This document shows positions 1-8,977 of a stretch of DNA of 64,000 nt, in pieces (position 1 is the stretch's first letter; each line of letters opens with the position of its first letter). Position numbers and translations under genes: made by a program. The stretch comes from Pseudomonas sp. BGr12 (GTDB lineage: Bacteria; Pseudomonadota; Gammaproteobacteria; Pseudomonadales; Pseudomonadaceae): assembly GCF_030272895.1 (NCBI RefSeq), contig NZ_JALRNF010000003.1:121986-185985 (forward strand). Reading direction: 5' to 3'. The notes under the pieces were generated by a model. It was not told where the DNA came from. It ran no database searches and worked only from the letters and a program-made list of their open reading frames with translations.

Positions 1-234
1 ATGGTAGGTCTTGTAGACCCCTTCCAGGCCCTCGAACTGCGGTGCAAAGCCACAGTAGCTGGCGGTATTGACCACCACCAGCGGCTTGCCGGCAAAGCGC
101 TGGCACAGGTCGATCTGCTCCTTGCCGCGCAGTTCCGGCAGGCTGCCGGTAAGCAGCGCCGGGCAATCGGCCGCCTGCGCGCCCGCGGCGGCCATCAGGG
201 TAAACAGTGGAGCCAACATCCAGCGTGTGCGCAT
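1..234 (-). CDS. Periplasmic glutathione-peroxidase-like thiol peroxidase (partial, C-terminus off the window)
   Basis: Only the first 78 codons are present. The start is ATG at 234. Residues 1-22 form a signal peptide ending AQA-AD, so the product is exported. The motif [10 protein letters not shown], with Cys61 as the presumed peroxidatic residue, followed by QFEGLE, is typical of the glutathione peroxidase family; the cysteine (not selenocysteine) form usually uses thioredoxin or another thiol donor. It lies downstream of a tiny membrane ORF and an MFS gene on the same strand, an order also known from P. aeruginosa (PA1285-PA1287). The family call is good; substrate and donor cannot be told from this fragment. 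Confidence 0.8.
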   Translation of the reverse strand, partial: MRTRWMLAPLFTLMAAAGAQAADCPALLTGSLPELRGKEQIDLCQRFAGKPLVVVNTASYCGFAPQFEGLEGVYKTYH

Positions 235-277
235 CGTTCTCTCTCCGTTGAACCGCCTTGGAGATTGCAGAGTACTC

Positions 278-400
278 CTAGCACACGCCCATGCCCAACT
301 GCATCAGCGCCAGGCCGCCCTCATGCCAGCCCCACCAGGCCAGTGCCAGCAGCAACGCCGCCGCCAGGGCCAGCAGTCCGCGCAGGGCCAGGCGGTTCAT
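278..400 (-). CDS. 40-residue single-span membrane microprotein, coupled to the MFS gene
   Basis: This ORF encodes 40 residues starting [10 protein letters not shown]. The middle, about residues 6-24, is one hydrophobic alanine/leucine-rich segment, followed by a short Trp/Gly-rich stretch and a tail ending GMGVC. Its ATG overlaps the stop of the upstream MFS gene in an ATGA arrangement (397-400), which suggests translational coupling. I recognise no family. The overlap and strongly hydrophobic composition argue that it is expressed, perhaps as an accessory subunit of the transporter; that role is inference. Confidence 0.5.
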   Translation of the reverse strand: MNRLALRGLLALAAALLLALAWWGWHEGGLALMQLGMGVC

Positions 401-1599
401 GCCGCTTGCGCCTGCAAGCGCGCCACAGGACGCTCGCGCACCGGCCAGTTGAGCGCCGCCGCCAGCAGGCTGAGCAGGATCGAGATCTGCCAGACCAGGT
501 CGTAGTTACCGGTCTGGTCATACACCACCCCGCCCAGCCAACCGCCGAGGAATGCGCCCAGCTGGTGGAACAGGAAGACGATACCGCCGAGCATCGACAG
601 GTTGCGCACGCCGAACAGGGTCGCCACCGTGCCGTTGGTCAGCGGCACGGTCGACAGCCACAACAAGCCCATGGCGATACCGAACAGGTAGGCGCTGAAC
701 TGGGTCACCGGCGCCCACAGGAACAGCACGATCACCACCGCCCGCAGCAGGTACAGGGCCGTCAGCAGGCGCGGTTTGGACATGCGCCCACCCAGCCAGC
801 CGGCGGTGTAGGTGCCGACGATATTGAACAGACCGACCAGGGCCAGCACCGTGGTGCCGACCGTGGCGGGCAGGTGCTGGTCGACCAGGTAGGCCGGCAG
901 GTGCACGCCGATGAACACCACCTGGAAACCGCAGACGAAAAAGCCCAGCGCCAGCAGCCAGAAACCGGAGTGCGAACAGGCTTCGCGCAGGGCCTGACCA
1001 AGGGTTTGCTCGGCGCCATGGGCTGGCAGCGGGCGGTCCTTGAGCAGGCTCACCAGTGGCACGATAAAGGCCACCGCCAGCCCCAGCACCAGCAAGGCCG
1101 CCGACCAGCCCAGCCAGCCGATCAGGCCGAGGGTGCCCGGCAGCATGGCGAACTGGCCGAAGGAGCCTGCCGCACTGGCGATGCCCATGGCCATGCTGCG
1201 CTTCTCGGCCGGCACGGCGCGGCCGACCACGCCGAGAATCACCGAGAACGAGGTACCGGACAGGCCGATACCGATCAGCAGACCGGCACTGAGCGACAGG
1301 CTCAGGGCCGAATCGGACATGCCCATCAGCACCAGGCCGATGGCATAGAGAATACCGCCGACGATCACCACCCTGGCCGCCCCCAGGCGGTCGGCCAGGG
1401 CGCCGGCGAAGGGCTGGGCCAGGCCCCAGATCAGGTTCTGCAGGGCAATGGCGAAGGCGAAGACTTCACGCCCCCAGCCGAAGTCCGCGCTCATGGGCGC
1501 CAGGAACAGACCGAAGCCATGCCGCACCCCCAGGGACAGGGCGAGGATCAACGCCGCCCCCAGAAGAATCCAACCGCTGGTTCGCCATACCGATGTCAT
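397..1599 (-). CDS. Major facilitator superfamily transporter
   Basis: A 400-residue inner-membrane protein with about 12 hydrophobic segments, the normal MFS size. The loop after the second span reads GALADRLGAARV, a version of the MFS signature between helices 2 and 3, and a similar GGRMSKPR loop begins the second half. The overall look (FGLFLAPMSADFGWGREVFAFA) resembles the oxalate/formate and monocarboxylate branch, but the substrate is unknown. It sits downstream of a MarR-type regulator gene, with a GGTATATACC palindrome 32 bp before its ATG, so it is probably repressed by that regulator. Confidence 0.85.
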   Translation of the reverse strand: MTSVWRTSGWILLGAALILALSLGVRHGFGLFLAPMSADFGWGREVFAFAIALQNLIWGLAQPFAGALADRLGAARVVIVGGILYAIGLVLMGMSDSALSLSLSAGLLIGIGLSGTSFSVILGVVGRAVPAEKRSMAMGIASAAGSFGQFAMLPGTLGLIGWLGWSAALLVLGLAVAFIVPLVSLLKDRPLPAHGAEQTLGQALREACSHSGFWLLALGFFVCGFQVVFIGVHLPAYLVDQHLPATVGTTVLALVGLFNIVGTYTAGWLGGRMSKPRLLTALYLLRAVVIVLFLWAPVTQFSAYLFGIAMGLLWLSTVPLTNGTVATLFGVRNLSMLGGIVFLFHQLGAFLGGWLGGVVYDQTGNYDLVWQISILLSLLAAALNWPVRERPVARLQAQAA

Positions 1600-1630
1600 G
1601 CTTGTTCTCTCCTGGAAGCCGCAAGGTTAT

Positions 1631-1646
1631 GCGGGTATATACCCGC
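1631..1646. promoter_or_regulatory. Palindromic operator GCGGGTATATACCCGC, probable MarR-family site
   Basis: A perfect 16-bp palindrome in the 62-bp gap between the marR-like stop and the MFS start. A second copy of its core (GTATATACCCG) lies in front of the regulator gene at 2071-2084. MarR proteins bind palindromes of this size as dimers, so shared control of both genes is likely. Confidence 0.6.
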
Positions 1647-1661
1647 TTTTATTCGTATCAA

Positions 1662-2066
1662 TCAGGACAACAGTTCCAGCAGGCGCACCAGCTCTTCACG
1701 CTGGCCTTCGCCGAGGGTAGTGATCAGCCCTTTCTGCGCCTGTTCCCAGGCCGGTTGCGCGGCCTGCAAACGGGCCTCGCCCTGCTCGGTGAGCAGCACC
1801 AGGCGGTTGCGCAGGTCCTGCCCTTCGGCCAGTGCCACCAGGCCTTCGGCTTCGAGTACCTTGAGGTTGCGCCCCAGGGTACTGCGATCCAGGCCCATGG
1901 CCTCGGCCAGGGTCGAGATGCTCGGCTGATCGAGACGTCGCAAGTGCCGCAACAGGGAAAACTGGGCGACATTGATCCCGAAGCCTTCGAGCGCCTCGTC
2001 ATAATGCCGGCTCACCCCGCGGGCGGCACGACGCAGGTGGGTGCAGATGCATTCACTGGTCAACAT
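1662..2066 (-). CDS. MarR-family transcriptional regulator
   Basis: A 134-residue protein with the MarR winged-helix layout: dimerisation helices at both ends, and a DNA-recognition region STLAEAMGLDRSTLGRNLK at about residues 51-69 followed by a wing containing GQDLRNRLVLLTEQG. It starts at ATG 2066, 5 bp from an operator-like element. Orthologues upstream of similar MFS and peroxidase genes are usually repressors of efflux or oxidative-stress functions. The first ten residues contain two cysteines (SECICTH), which could allow redox sensing; that is inference only. Confidence 0.85.
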   Translation of the reverse strand: MLTSECICTHLRRAARGVSRHYDEALEGFGINVAQFSLLRHLRRLDQPSISTLAEAMGLDRSTLGRNLKVLEAEGLVALAEGQDLRNRLVLLTEQGEARLQAAQPAWEQAQKGLITTLGEGQREELVRLLELLS

Positions 2067-2070
2067 AATG

Positions 2071-2084
2071 CGTGTATATACCCG
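2071..2084. promoter_or_regulatory. Operator-like half-palindrome CGTGTATATACCCG before marR
   Basis: Shares the core GTATATACCCG with the palindrome at 1631-1646 and sits directly before the regulator's start codon, where a repressor would block its own transcription. It is imperfect: GTGTATATACCC instead of GGGTATATACCC. Confidence 0.5.
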
Positions 2085-2117
2085 TATCGTTTCGACGGCA
2101 AGTTTTTCCTCATTTCC

Positions 2118-2846
2118 CTAGAGCACCAGGGCGAGCAATACCGTCAGCTCCACCAGCTCCAGCAAGGCGCCGGCGGTGTCGCCGGTGGTGCCGCCCAGGC
2201 GACGCATCATCAGTTGCCGCAAGGCGATGAAGGCCACGGCCGCCACCAGCACCGCCCAAAGCCCGTTGAGCCCCGCCAGCAGCCCGCAGGCGCCCACGCA
2301 GGCCACCAGCACCAGGCGTGCACTGCGGCGCGGCAGATGATCAGCCAGGGCCTGACCCAGGCCACCGGCGCGGACATAGGGCGTGCAGAGGAACAGCGCC
2401 AGCAGCGCTGCACGGCCAATCAACGGCGCCAGCAACAGCAGCACAGCCTGGTCACGTTCGATCAGCGCCAGCAAGGCACAAAACTTGAGCAGCAACACCA
2501 GCACCAGGGTGACCACCGCAATCGGCCCGCTGCGCGGGTCTTTCATGATCAGCAAGGTGCGCTCGCGGTCGCCGAAGCCGCCCAGCCAGGCATCGGCACT
2601 GTCGGCCAGGCCATCCAGGTGCAGGGCGCCGCTGAGCAGTACCCAGGCGCTGAGCAGCAAGGCGGCGTGAAGCAACAACGGGCTGCCATCGAGCACGACG
2701 TCCAGCCCCCAGAGCAGGCCACCGAACAGCAGGCCCACCAGCGGGTAGCACAACAGCGAGCGGCCCATCTGCTCGGGGGCCGGCATGCCGGGCAAGCGCA
2801 CCGGCAGGCTGCTGAGAAATTGCAGGGCGATCCAGAACGGCAGCAT
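2118..2846 (-). CDS. cobS: Adenosylcobinamide-GDP ribazoletransferase (cobalamin synthase)
   Basis: An integral membrane enzyme of 242 residues joining adenosylcobinamide-GDP to alpha-ribazole(-phosphate), the last condensation of cobalamin assembly. It begins MLPFWIALQFLSSLPV, the usual CobS/CobV amino-terminus, and carries HLDGLADSADAWLGG, the acidic active-site motif of the family, plus the following KDPRSGPIA. Several hydrophobic spans follow. Longer upstream starts are possible, but ATG 2846 gives the family's normal start and sits 1 bp after the cobC stop. It is the last gene of the cob operon. Called cobV in P. aeruginosa. Confidence 0.93.
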   Translation of the reverse strand: MLPFWIALQFLSSLPVRLPGMPAPEQMGRSLLCYPLVGLLFGGLLWGLDVVLDGSPLLLHAALLLSAWVLLSGALHLDGLADSADAWLGGFGDRERTLLIMKDPRSGPIAVVTLVLVLLLKFCALLALIERDQAVLLLLAPLIGRAALLALFLCTPYVRAGGLGQALADHLPRRSARLVLVACVGACGLLAGLNGLWAVLVAAVAFIALRQLMMRRLGGTTGDTAGALLELVELTVLLALVL

Positions 2847-2847
2847 C

Positions 2848-3414
2848 TCAGCGCTCCTGCAAGGTGCCGTCGGCGTGCACCTCAAGCCGGCACAAGGCGC
2901 CATGGCCGACTTCGACCTGCAGCAACTGTTCGCGCGGCAGGCCACGGGCGCGGGCCAGCAGCAGGCGCATCACTCCGCCGTGGGTCACCAGCAGCACATG
3001 CTTGCCGGCGTGCTGGCGATGCAGCGCGGCAATGGCATCCAGCACCCGGGCGGAAAAATCACTGACCGCCTCGCCACCGGGGGGTGTATAGGCATAAGGA
3101 TCAGCCCAGAACTGCCCCAATTGCTGCTCGTGGGTCAGCATCAGGTCGGCGGCGCTGCGCCCTTCCCACTCGCCGAAATGCAGCTCCTGCACACTGGGTT
3201 CCAGTTGCAGCGGCACCTGCAACTGTTCGCCCAACTGCCGGGCGAAGTGCGCACAGCGTTGCAAGGGCGAACTGACCAGGGCATCCCACGGCCCGCCATC
3301 GGCGACCGCTGCCCGCATCTGTTCCCAGCCCCTGGCGGTCAGCGCATCGTCCAGGCTGCCGCGCAGGCCGCCGCCGAGTTCGGTTTCGCCATGGCGCAGC
3401 AGGTCGATAATCAT
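2848..3414 (-). CDS. cobC: Alpha-ribazole phosphatase, histidine phosphatase family
   Basis: A 188-residue histidine phosphatase. RHGET at residues 7-11 holds the phosphohistidine; FGEWEGRS and VTHGGVMR, the latter with the second catalytic His, complete the fold's signature. In this context it should remove phosphate from alpha-ribazole phosphate or adenosylcobalamin phosphate. Its ATG overlaps the cobT stop by 4 bp (3411-3414). The family is certain; the exact substrate rests on operon position. Confidence 0.88.
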   Translation of the reverse strand: MIIDLLRHGETELGGGLRGSLDDALTARGWEQMRAAVADGGPWDALVSSPLQRCAHFARQLGEQLQVPLQLEPSVQELHFGEWEGRSAADLMLTHEQQLGQFWADPYAYTPPGGEAVSDFSARVLDAIAALHRQHAGKHVLLVTHGGVMRLLLARARGLPREQLLQVEVGHGALCRLEVHADGTLQER

Positions 3415-4466
3415 GCCGGACGGTCCGCCACCGCCGCTTCGGCGAAGGTCGCCATCTGCCCGTGCAGGTCACAGGCCAGGCGCAGCAAAGGTACCGCGAG
3501 GGCGGCACCGCTGCCCTCGCCCAGGCGCAGGCCGAGCTCCAGCACCGGCTCGGCGTCGAGCTCGGCCAGCACGCGGCGATGACCTGGCTCGGCGCCACGG
3601 TGGCCGAACAGCAGCCAGTCGCGGCAGGCCGGGTTGATGCGCACCGCCACCAGCGCAGCCACGGTGCAGATGAAACCATCGACCAGTACGGCGACACCGG
3701 CCTGGGCGCAGCCCAGGTAGGCACCGACCAGGGCGGCGATTTCAAAACCGCCAAGGCAGAACAAGGCCTGCAGCGGATCAGCCGACAGGTCGCCGTGCAG
3801 CCTGAGGGCCCGCTCGATCACCTCGGCCTTGTGCCGCACGCCAGCGGCATCCAGGCCGGTTCCCGGACCGCTCAGTTCGCTGGCCGGGCAGCCGAGCAAG
3901 GCACAGGCCAGGGCACTGGCCGCGGTGGTGTTGCCGATGCCCATTTCGCCGCCGATGAACAAGTGCGCGCCAGAGGCCGCCGCACGCAGTGCGCTGTCAC
4001 GGCCACCTTGCAGGGCCCGCAGGCCTTGCTCGCGGGTCATCGCCGGGACCTTGGCGAAGTTCGCCGTGCCCGGGCCAACACGAAGATGAAGCACGCCCGG
4101 CAGCTCCAGGGCGGTATCGATGGTGCCCAGATCGACCACCTCCAGTTTCGCACCCAGTTGCCGCGCCAGCACACTGATCGCCGCACCACCGCCGACAAAG
4201 TTCTGCAGCATCTGCCCGGTCACCGCCTGGGGATAGGCGGAAATACCCTCGGCGACCACGCCATGATCGCCGGCGAAAATCACGATACTGACCTGATCCA
4301 GGCGCGGCTTGAGCTGCCCCTGCAGGCCGGCGAGCTGCACGGCGATCTGTTCCAGGCGCCCCAGCGAGCCTGCCGGTTTGGTCAATTGTTGCTGGCGCGC
4401 CAGGGCCTGTTCATGGGCTTGCAGGTCAAGGGCACGGCAGGCTTCAAGCCACCAGTTCTGGCTCAT
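3411..4466 (-). CDS. cobT: Nicotinate-nucleotide--dimethylbenzimidazole phosphoribosyltransferase
   Basis: A 351-residue cytosolic enzyme that makes alpha-ribazole phosphate from nicotinate mononucleotide and 5,6-dimethylbenzimidazole, the base made by BluB in this same operon. Recognisable blocks are [10 protein letters not shown] near residue 30, [31 protein letters not shown] and [13 protein letters not shown]. Length and motifs match CobT/CobU of other proteobacteria. It overlaps cobU and cobC by ATGA junctions on both sides. Called cobU in the P. denitrificans and P. aeruginosa naming. Confidence 0.95.
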   Translation of the reverse strand: MSQNWWLEACRALDLQAHEQALARQQQLTKPAGSLGRLEQIAVQLAGLQGQLKPRLDQVSIVIFAGDHGVVAEGISAYPQAVTGQMLQNFVGGGAAISVLARQLGAKLEVVDLGTIDTALELPGVLHLRVGPGTANFAKVPAMTREQGLRALQGGRDSALRAAASGAHLFIGGEMGIGNTTAASALACALLGCPASELSGPGTGLDAAGVRHKAEVIERALRLHGDLSADPLQALFCLGGFEIAALVGAYLGCAQAGVAVLVDGFICTVAALVAVRINPACRDWLLFGHRGAEPGHRRVLAELDAEPVLELGLRLGEGSGAALAVPLLRLACDLHGQMATFAEAAVADRPA

Positions 4467-4984
4467 GGTGCGATTCCTTTGAGGGTAAGGGGCAGGCCGG
4501 CGACCGTGAGCACCACACGCTGGCAGCGCTCGGCAATGGCCTGGTGCAGCCAGCCGGCTTCATCGACATAACGCCGGGTCAGCTCGCCCATCGGCACCAC
4601 ACCCAGGCCGGTTTCGTTGCTGACCAGAATGATCTCGCCCGGCAGTGTGGCCAGGCAGTCGAGCAAGGCCGTACGCTCGGCGGCCAGGCGCTCGGGATCG
4701 TCCAGCATCAGCAGGTTGGTCAGCCACAGGGTCAGGCAGTCGACCAGCAGGCAGCGCCCGGCACTGGCATTGCTGCGCAGGGCATCGGCCAGAGCCAGGG
4801 GTTCTTCGATCAGCCCCCAACTGGCCGGCCGGCGCTCGCGGTGCAGCTGCACCCGGGCATTCATTTCACCATCCAGCGGCTCGCTGGTGGCGATGTAGGT
4901 GACCGGCAAGCCGCTGCGCTCGGCCAGTTGTTCGGCCAGGCGGCTCTTGCCGGAGCGGGCACCGCCGAGGATCAGGTTGAGCAT
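4463..4984 (-). CDS. cobU: Bifunctional adenosylcobinamide kinase / adenosylcobinamide-phosphate guanylyltransferase
   Basis: A 173-residue protein with the P-loop GGARSGKS at residues 7-14 and the family motifs [13 protein letters not shown] and HRERRPASW, where the His is the guanylylated residue. It phosphorylates adenosylcobinamide and then transfers GMP, giving the substrate of Cob[13 protein letters not shown] and [12 protein letters not shown] also match CobU/CobP. The start follows the cobQ stop by 1 bp and the stop overlaps cobT. Called cobP in P. aeruginosa. Confidence 0.95.
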   Translation of the reverse strand: MLNLILGGARSGKSRLAEQLAERSGLPVTYIATSEPLDGEMNARVQLHRERRPASWGLIEEPLALADALRSNASAGRCLLVDCLTLWLTNLLMLDDPERLAAERTALLDCLATLPGEIILVSNETGLGVVPMGELTRRYVDEAGWLHQAIAERCQRVVLTVAGLPLTLKGIAP

Positions 4985-4985
4985 G

Positions 4986-6440
4986 TCAGTTCAGTCCGCA
5001 CAAGTGACGCAGGCGCGTGGTATCCAGGTGCTGCTCGACCAGGTCGGCCAGGCGCTCGATATCGCGCTCGCGCAGGGCCTGGTAATCGATCAGCTCGACG
5101 TCCGCCAGGCCGGCCCAGCGCAGCAGCGCCGCGCAGGACTGCGGGCTTTCGAACAGACCGTGCAGGTACGTGGCGAGGATCTGTTCGTCGGCGCTGATGG
5201 CGCCGTCACAGCGACCGTCCGCCAGGCGCACCGCCGGCCGTTCGAGCGCCGGGCCAGAGGTGACCCCGGCATGAATTTCATAGCCGCCGATCGGTGCCTG
5301 TTCCAGCTCCAGGGTACCGCTGACGTTGCGCAGCTGCTTTTCGGCTTCCAGTACGGTGACGAAATCGAGCAGGCCCAAGCCCTCACTGCTGCCCGCCGCG
5401 CCTTCCAGCCCCAGCGGGTCATCCACCTGCTGGCCGAGCATCTGCAGGCCACCACAGATGCCCAGCAGCTTGCCGCCGTAGCGCAGGTGACGGGCGATCG
5501 CCTGGTCCCAGCCACGGGCACGCAGTTGCGCCAGGTCGCCGCGCACGCTCTTGGAGCCGGGCAGGATGATCAGGTCGGCGGGGGGAATGAGGTCGCCCGG
5601 GCCGATGAATTGCAGGTCCACCTGCGGGTGCAGGCGCAGCGGGTCGAAGTCGGTGTGGTTGCTGATCCGCGGCAGCACCGGCACGATCACCTTGAGCGCA
5701 CGCGCCGCCTTGTCGCCCTGGCGCTGGTCGATGCCGTCCTCGGCTTCCAGGTGCAGGTCCATCACATAGGGCAGTACGCCCAGCACCGGCTTGCCGGTAC
5801 GCGCTTCGAGCCAGTCCAGGCCCGGCTGCAGCAAGGCGATGTCACCGCGAAAACGGTTGATGACAAAGCCTTTGACCCGCGCCTGCTCGCTGGGCGACAG
5901 CAACTCCAGGGTGCCCACCAGGTGGGCGAAGACGCCGCCCCGGTTGATATCGGCGATCAGGATCACCGGGCAATCCACCGCTTCGGCAAAGCCCATGTTG
6001 GCGATATCGCCGGCACGCAGGTTGATCTCGGCCGGCGAGCCGGCCCCTTCGACCATCACCACAGGATACGCGGCGCTCAAGCGCTGGTGGGAGGCCATCA
6101 CCGCCTGCATGGCGATGGTCTTGTAGTCGTGGTACGCCACCGCATTCATGCTGGTGACCGCGCGGCCGTGGACGATCACCTGGGCGCCGGTGTCGCTGTT
6201 GGGCTTGAGCAGCACCGGGTTCATGTCGGTGTGCGGCGCAAGCCCCGCCGCCTGGGCCTGGACCGCCTGGGCCCGGCCGATCTCGCCGCCGTCGGCGGTC
6301 ACCGCGCTGTTGAGCGCCATGTTCTGCGGCTTGAACGGCACCACCGCCACGCCCTGGCGCAGCAGCCAGCGGCACAGGGCGGTGACCAGGGTGCTCTTGC
6401 CGGCATCGGAGGTGGTGCCCTGCACCATCAGGGTACTCAT
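4986..6440 (-). CDS. cobQ: Adenosylcobyric acid synthase (glutamine-hydrolysing)
   Basis: A 484-residue amidotransferase that amidates four side chains of adenosylcobyrinic acid a,c-diamide. The amino-terminal P-loop-like domain begins [19 protein letters not shown]; the carboxy-terminal class I glutaminase domain carries [11 protein letters not shown] with the catalytic Cys and later [11 protein letters not shown] with the catalytic His. Length is normal for CobQ/CbiP. The ATG overlaps the stop of the upstream cobD by 4 bp, keeping the operon compact. Confidence 0.95.
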   Translation of the reverse strand: MSTLMVQGTTSDAGKSTLVTALCRWLLRQGVAVVPFKPQNMALNSAVTADGGEIGRAQAVQAQAAGLAPHTDMNPVLLKPNSDTGAQVIVHGRAVTSMNAVAYHDYKTIAMQAVMASHQRLSAAYPVVMVEGAGSPAEINLRAGDIANMGFAEAVDCPVILIADINRGGVFAHLVGTLELLSPSEQARVKGFVINRFRGDIALLQPGLDWLEARTGKPVLGVLPYVMDLHLEAEDGIDQRQGDKAARALKVIVPVLPRISNHTDFDPLRLHPQVDLQFIGPGDLIPPADLIILPGSKSVRGDLAQLRARGWDQAIARHLRYGGKLLGICGGLQMLGQQVDDPLGLEGAAGSSEGLGLLDFVTVLEAEKQLRNVSGTLELEQAPIGGYEIHAGVTSGPALERPAVRLADGRCDGAISADEQILATYLHGLFESPQSCAALLRWAGLADVELIDYQALRERDIERLADLVEQHLDTTRLRHLCGLN

Positions 6441-7429
6441 GGGTGTTCCTTGCGATAATCGTTGAAGGCCTGCTCCAGGCGCTGGAAATCCTGGTCGCTG
6501 GCCGGCAGGCCGAAGCGCAGGCTCAATGGCGCTGTGAACAGGCGCAGGAGGATGCCGCGCCGGGCCATGAACTCATGCAGCCGCAGCGCCTGGTCGCTGA
6601 CCAGGTACTGGAACAGGTCACAGCCTCCGGTTGGGGCAAAGCCGGCAGCACCGAGCACGCGCGCCAGGCGCTGGCTGGCCTCGGTGCAGCGGATGATCTG
6701 CTGCTGGTGCGCGGCGGTGTCGAGCAGGCAGGCCTGGCCGAGAATGCGGGTCGGGCCGCTGACGGTCCAGGGGCCCAGCAGTTCGGCGAGCTGTAACAAC
6801 AAGGCGCGTTCGGCCAGGGCAAAGCCCAGGCGCACACCGGCCAGGCCGAAGAACTTGCCGAACGAACGCAGCACGATCAGCCCGGGGCGATCGGCGTGCG
6901 CGGCGATGCTGTGCTGCGGGGTGTTGTCCATGAAGGCTTCATCGACCAGCAGCCAGCCGCCACGAGACGCCAGGCGGGCATGCCAGTCCAGCAGCTGTTC
7001 GGCGGGCACCAGCCGGCCAGTGGGGTTGTTCGGGTTGACCACCACCAGCACATCGAGGCTGTCGAGCTGCTGCTCGACCTGGTCTTCCCGAAGCTCTATC
7101 AGTTCATGACCGGCGCGCCGCCAGCCCTCGGCATGCTCGGCATAGCACGGCGACAACACCCCGACTTTGCTCCGGCCACGCAGCTGCGGCAAGGCCTGGA
7201 TCGCCGCCTGGGAGCCGGCGACCGGCAGCAGTGATTCGGCGCCGTAATAGGCGCTCGCCGCCTGTTCCAGGCCGTCATCGGTTTCCGGCAGGCGCGCCCA
7301 GGCACGCAAGGGAATCTCGGGAATGGCATAGGACCAGGGGGCGATGCCACTGGACAGGTCCAGCCAGTCTTCCCGGGCAATGCCGTAGTGCTGGATGGCG
7401 CGCTGCAGGCGCCCGCCGTGTTCAAGCAT
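6437..7429 (-). CDS. cobD: Threonine-phosphate decarboxylase, PLP-dependent
   Basis: A 330-residue class I aminotransferase-fold protein making (R)-1-amino-2-propanol phosphate for attachment to the corrin. Visible blocks are HGGRL near the start, [29 protein letters not shown], and [15 protein letters not shown], where the Lys binds PLP. Size and motifs fit CobD/CobC rather than histidinol-phosphate aminotransferase, and the neighbouring genes agree. It overlaps cbiB by 8 bp. Named cobC in P. denitrificans and P. aeruginosa. Confidence 0.92.
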   Translation of the reverse strand: MLEHGGRLQRAIQHYGIAREDWLDLSSGIAPWSYAIPEIPLRAWARLPETDDGLEQAASAYYGAESLLPVAGSQAAIQALPQLRGRSKVGVLSPCYAEHAEGWRRAGHELIELREDQVEQQLDSLDVLVVVNPNNPTGRLVPAEQLLDWHARLASRGGWLLVDEAFMDNTPQHSIAAHADRPGLIVLRSFGKFFGLAGVRLGFALAERALLLQLAELLGPWTVSGPTRILGQACLLDTAAHQQQIIRCTEASQRLARVLGAAGFAPTGGCDLFQYLVSDQALRLHEFMARRGILLRLFTAPLSLRFGLPASDQDFQRLEQAFNDYRKEHP

Positions 7430-8330
7430 AGAGTTCCGCTCCCAGGCACAACAACAGCAGCCACAACCAGACCCCCTTGCACACCAGACGCCAGCCGCGC
7501 TCGATGGCGTCGGCGTCAGCCGCCGGGCCTTCGCCCAGGCGCGTGCGCTCGTGCAGTTCGCCGTGATAGACCGCAGGTCCGCCCAGCTCCACCCCCAGCG
7601 CCCCCGCCCCGGCCGCCATTACCGGGCCGGCGTTGGGACTGTCCCACAAGGGCGCCTGGCGACGCCAGCAGCTCAGGGCCAGGCGGGTCTTGCCGAGCAC
7701 GGCGTAGGTCAGGGCCACCAGCCGTGCCGGAATGTAGTTGAGCACATCGTCGATGCGTGCCGCCGCCCAGCCGAAGCGCTCGAAGCGCTCGTTGCGATAG
7801 CCCCACATGGCGTCCAGGGTGTTGCTCAGGCGATAGAGCACCACCCCCGGCGCACCGGCGACGATAAACCAGAACAAGGCGGCGAACACCGCATCGCTGC
7901 CGTTTTCCAGCACCGATTCGGTTGCAGCCCGGGCCACGGCGGTTTCGTCCAGTTCGCGGGTTTCGCGGCTGACCAGGTAGCTGACGCGCTGACGTGCCTG
8001 CTCCAGGTCACCGCTGCGCAAGGCGCTGGCCACCGGGATCACGTGTTCACCCAGGCTGCGCAGGCCCAGGGCGCAGTACAGCGCCAGCACCTCCACCAGC
8101 CAACCGATATAGGGCAGCCAGGACAGCACGGTAATCAGCAGGGTCAAGGGGATTACCGCCAGGAACCAGGCGGTGACGCCATGGCTGCGCCAACCGCGCC
8201 CCCCGGCATTGAAACGCTGCTCCAGACGCCCGGCCAGGCGACCGAACGCCACCAGTGGATGCCGACGCTCGGGCTCCCCCCACAGCGCATCCAGCGCCAC
8301 GCCGGCAACACTCAGCAACGCCACACTCAT
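7422..8330 (-). CDS. cbiB: Adenosylcobinamide-phosphate synthase, membrane protein
   Basis: A 302-residue membrane protein that joins aminopropanol (phosphate) to adenosylcobyric acid. The family's opening block [19 protein letters not shown] is present, as are [26 protein letters not shown] and [15 protein letters not shown], with several hydrophobic spans. I chose ATG 8330 because it overlaps the bluB stop by one base (TGATG), like other junctions here; an in-frame ATG at 8345 would add five residues. Named cobD in P. aeruginosa. Confidence 0.93.
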   Translation of the reverse strand: MSVALLSVAGVALDALWGEPERRHPLVAFGRLAGRLEQRFNAGGRGWRSHGVTAWFLAVIPLTLLITVLSWLPYIGWLVEVLALYCALGLRSLGEHVIPVASALRSGDLEQARQRVSYLVSRETRELDETAVARAATESVLENGSDAVFAALFWFIVAGAPGVVLYRLSNTLDAMWGYRNERFERFGWAAARIDDVLNYIPARLVALTYAVLGKTRLALSCWRRQAPLWDSPNAGPVMAAGAGALGVELGGPAVYHGELHERTRLGEGPAADADAIERGWRLVCKGVWLWLLLLCLGAELYA

Positions 8331-8977
8331 CAAGACTCTCCCCACTGGTTTTCGAACAGCATGTCACTCAAGGGCCGCACCGTCGCCCAGCCTTCGAGGG
8401 CCAGCATCGGTGCCGGGTAGAACGCCTGGACCGGTCCCAGGCAGAGGATCGCCAGTGGCTTGGCACCTGCCGGCATACCCAGCAGCGCGGCCAGTGCCGC
8501 CGGCTCGAACAGCGACACCCAGCCCATGCCCAGCCCTTCGGCGCGGGCGGCCAGCCAGAGGTTCTGGATGGCGCACGACAGCGACGCCAGGTCCATTTCC
8601 GGCAGGGTCCTGCGACCGAAAATGTGTTTCTCGCGGTCATCCATCAACGCCGCCACCAGCAATTCGGCGCAGTCGTTGATGCCTTCGACCTTGAGCTGCA
8701 TGAATTCGTCGGAACGCTCGCCCAGCGCTTGGGCGGTGCGCACCCGCTCCTCCTCCACCAGGCGCTGGATACGCTGGCGCAGGCTGCGGTCGGTAATCCG
8801 GATAAAGCGCCAGGGCTGCATCAGGCCGACGCTGGGCGCCTGATGCGCGGCTTGCAGCAGGCGTGCGAGCAGCTCGGGCGCCACTTCACCCGGGATGAAA
8901 TGGCGCATGTCGCGGCGCTCGCCAATCGCGCGATACACCGCCGCGCGCTCGGCATCGGTAAAGGCCTGGTCGCTCAT
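8330..8977 (-). CDS. bluB: 5,6-dimethylbenzimidazole synthase
   Basis: A 215-residue flavin-destroying member of the nitroreductase fold that converts reduced FMN to dimethylbenzimidazole, the lower ligand of B12. Diagnostic blocks are [22 protein letters not shown], and [19 protein letters not shown]. The ATG at 8977 overlaps the cobB stop by 4 bp; upstream in-frame sequence lies inside cobB and has no family similarity. Its presence means the organism can make its own lower ligand aerobically and feed it to CobT. Confidence 0.94.
   Translation of the reverse strand: MSDQAFTDAERAAVYRAIGERRDMRHFIPGEVAPELLARLLQAAHQAPSVGLMQPWRFIRITDRSLRQRIQRLVEEERVRTAQALGERSDEFMQLKVEGINDCAELLVAALMDDREKHIFGRRTLPEMDLASLSCAIQNLWLAARAEGLGMGWVSLFEPAALAALLGMPAGAKPLAILCLGPVQAFYPAPMLALEGWATVRPLSDMLFENQWGES

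Noticed and set aside
1..1929. 642-residue plus-strand open frame
   Set aside because: It is antisense to the MFS, microprotein and marR genes; the translation is Gln/His/Arg-rich low-complexity, typical of a shadow frame in high-GC DNA.
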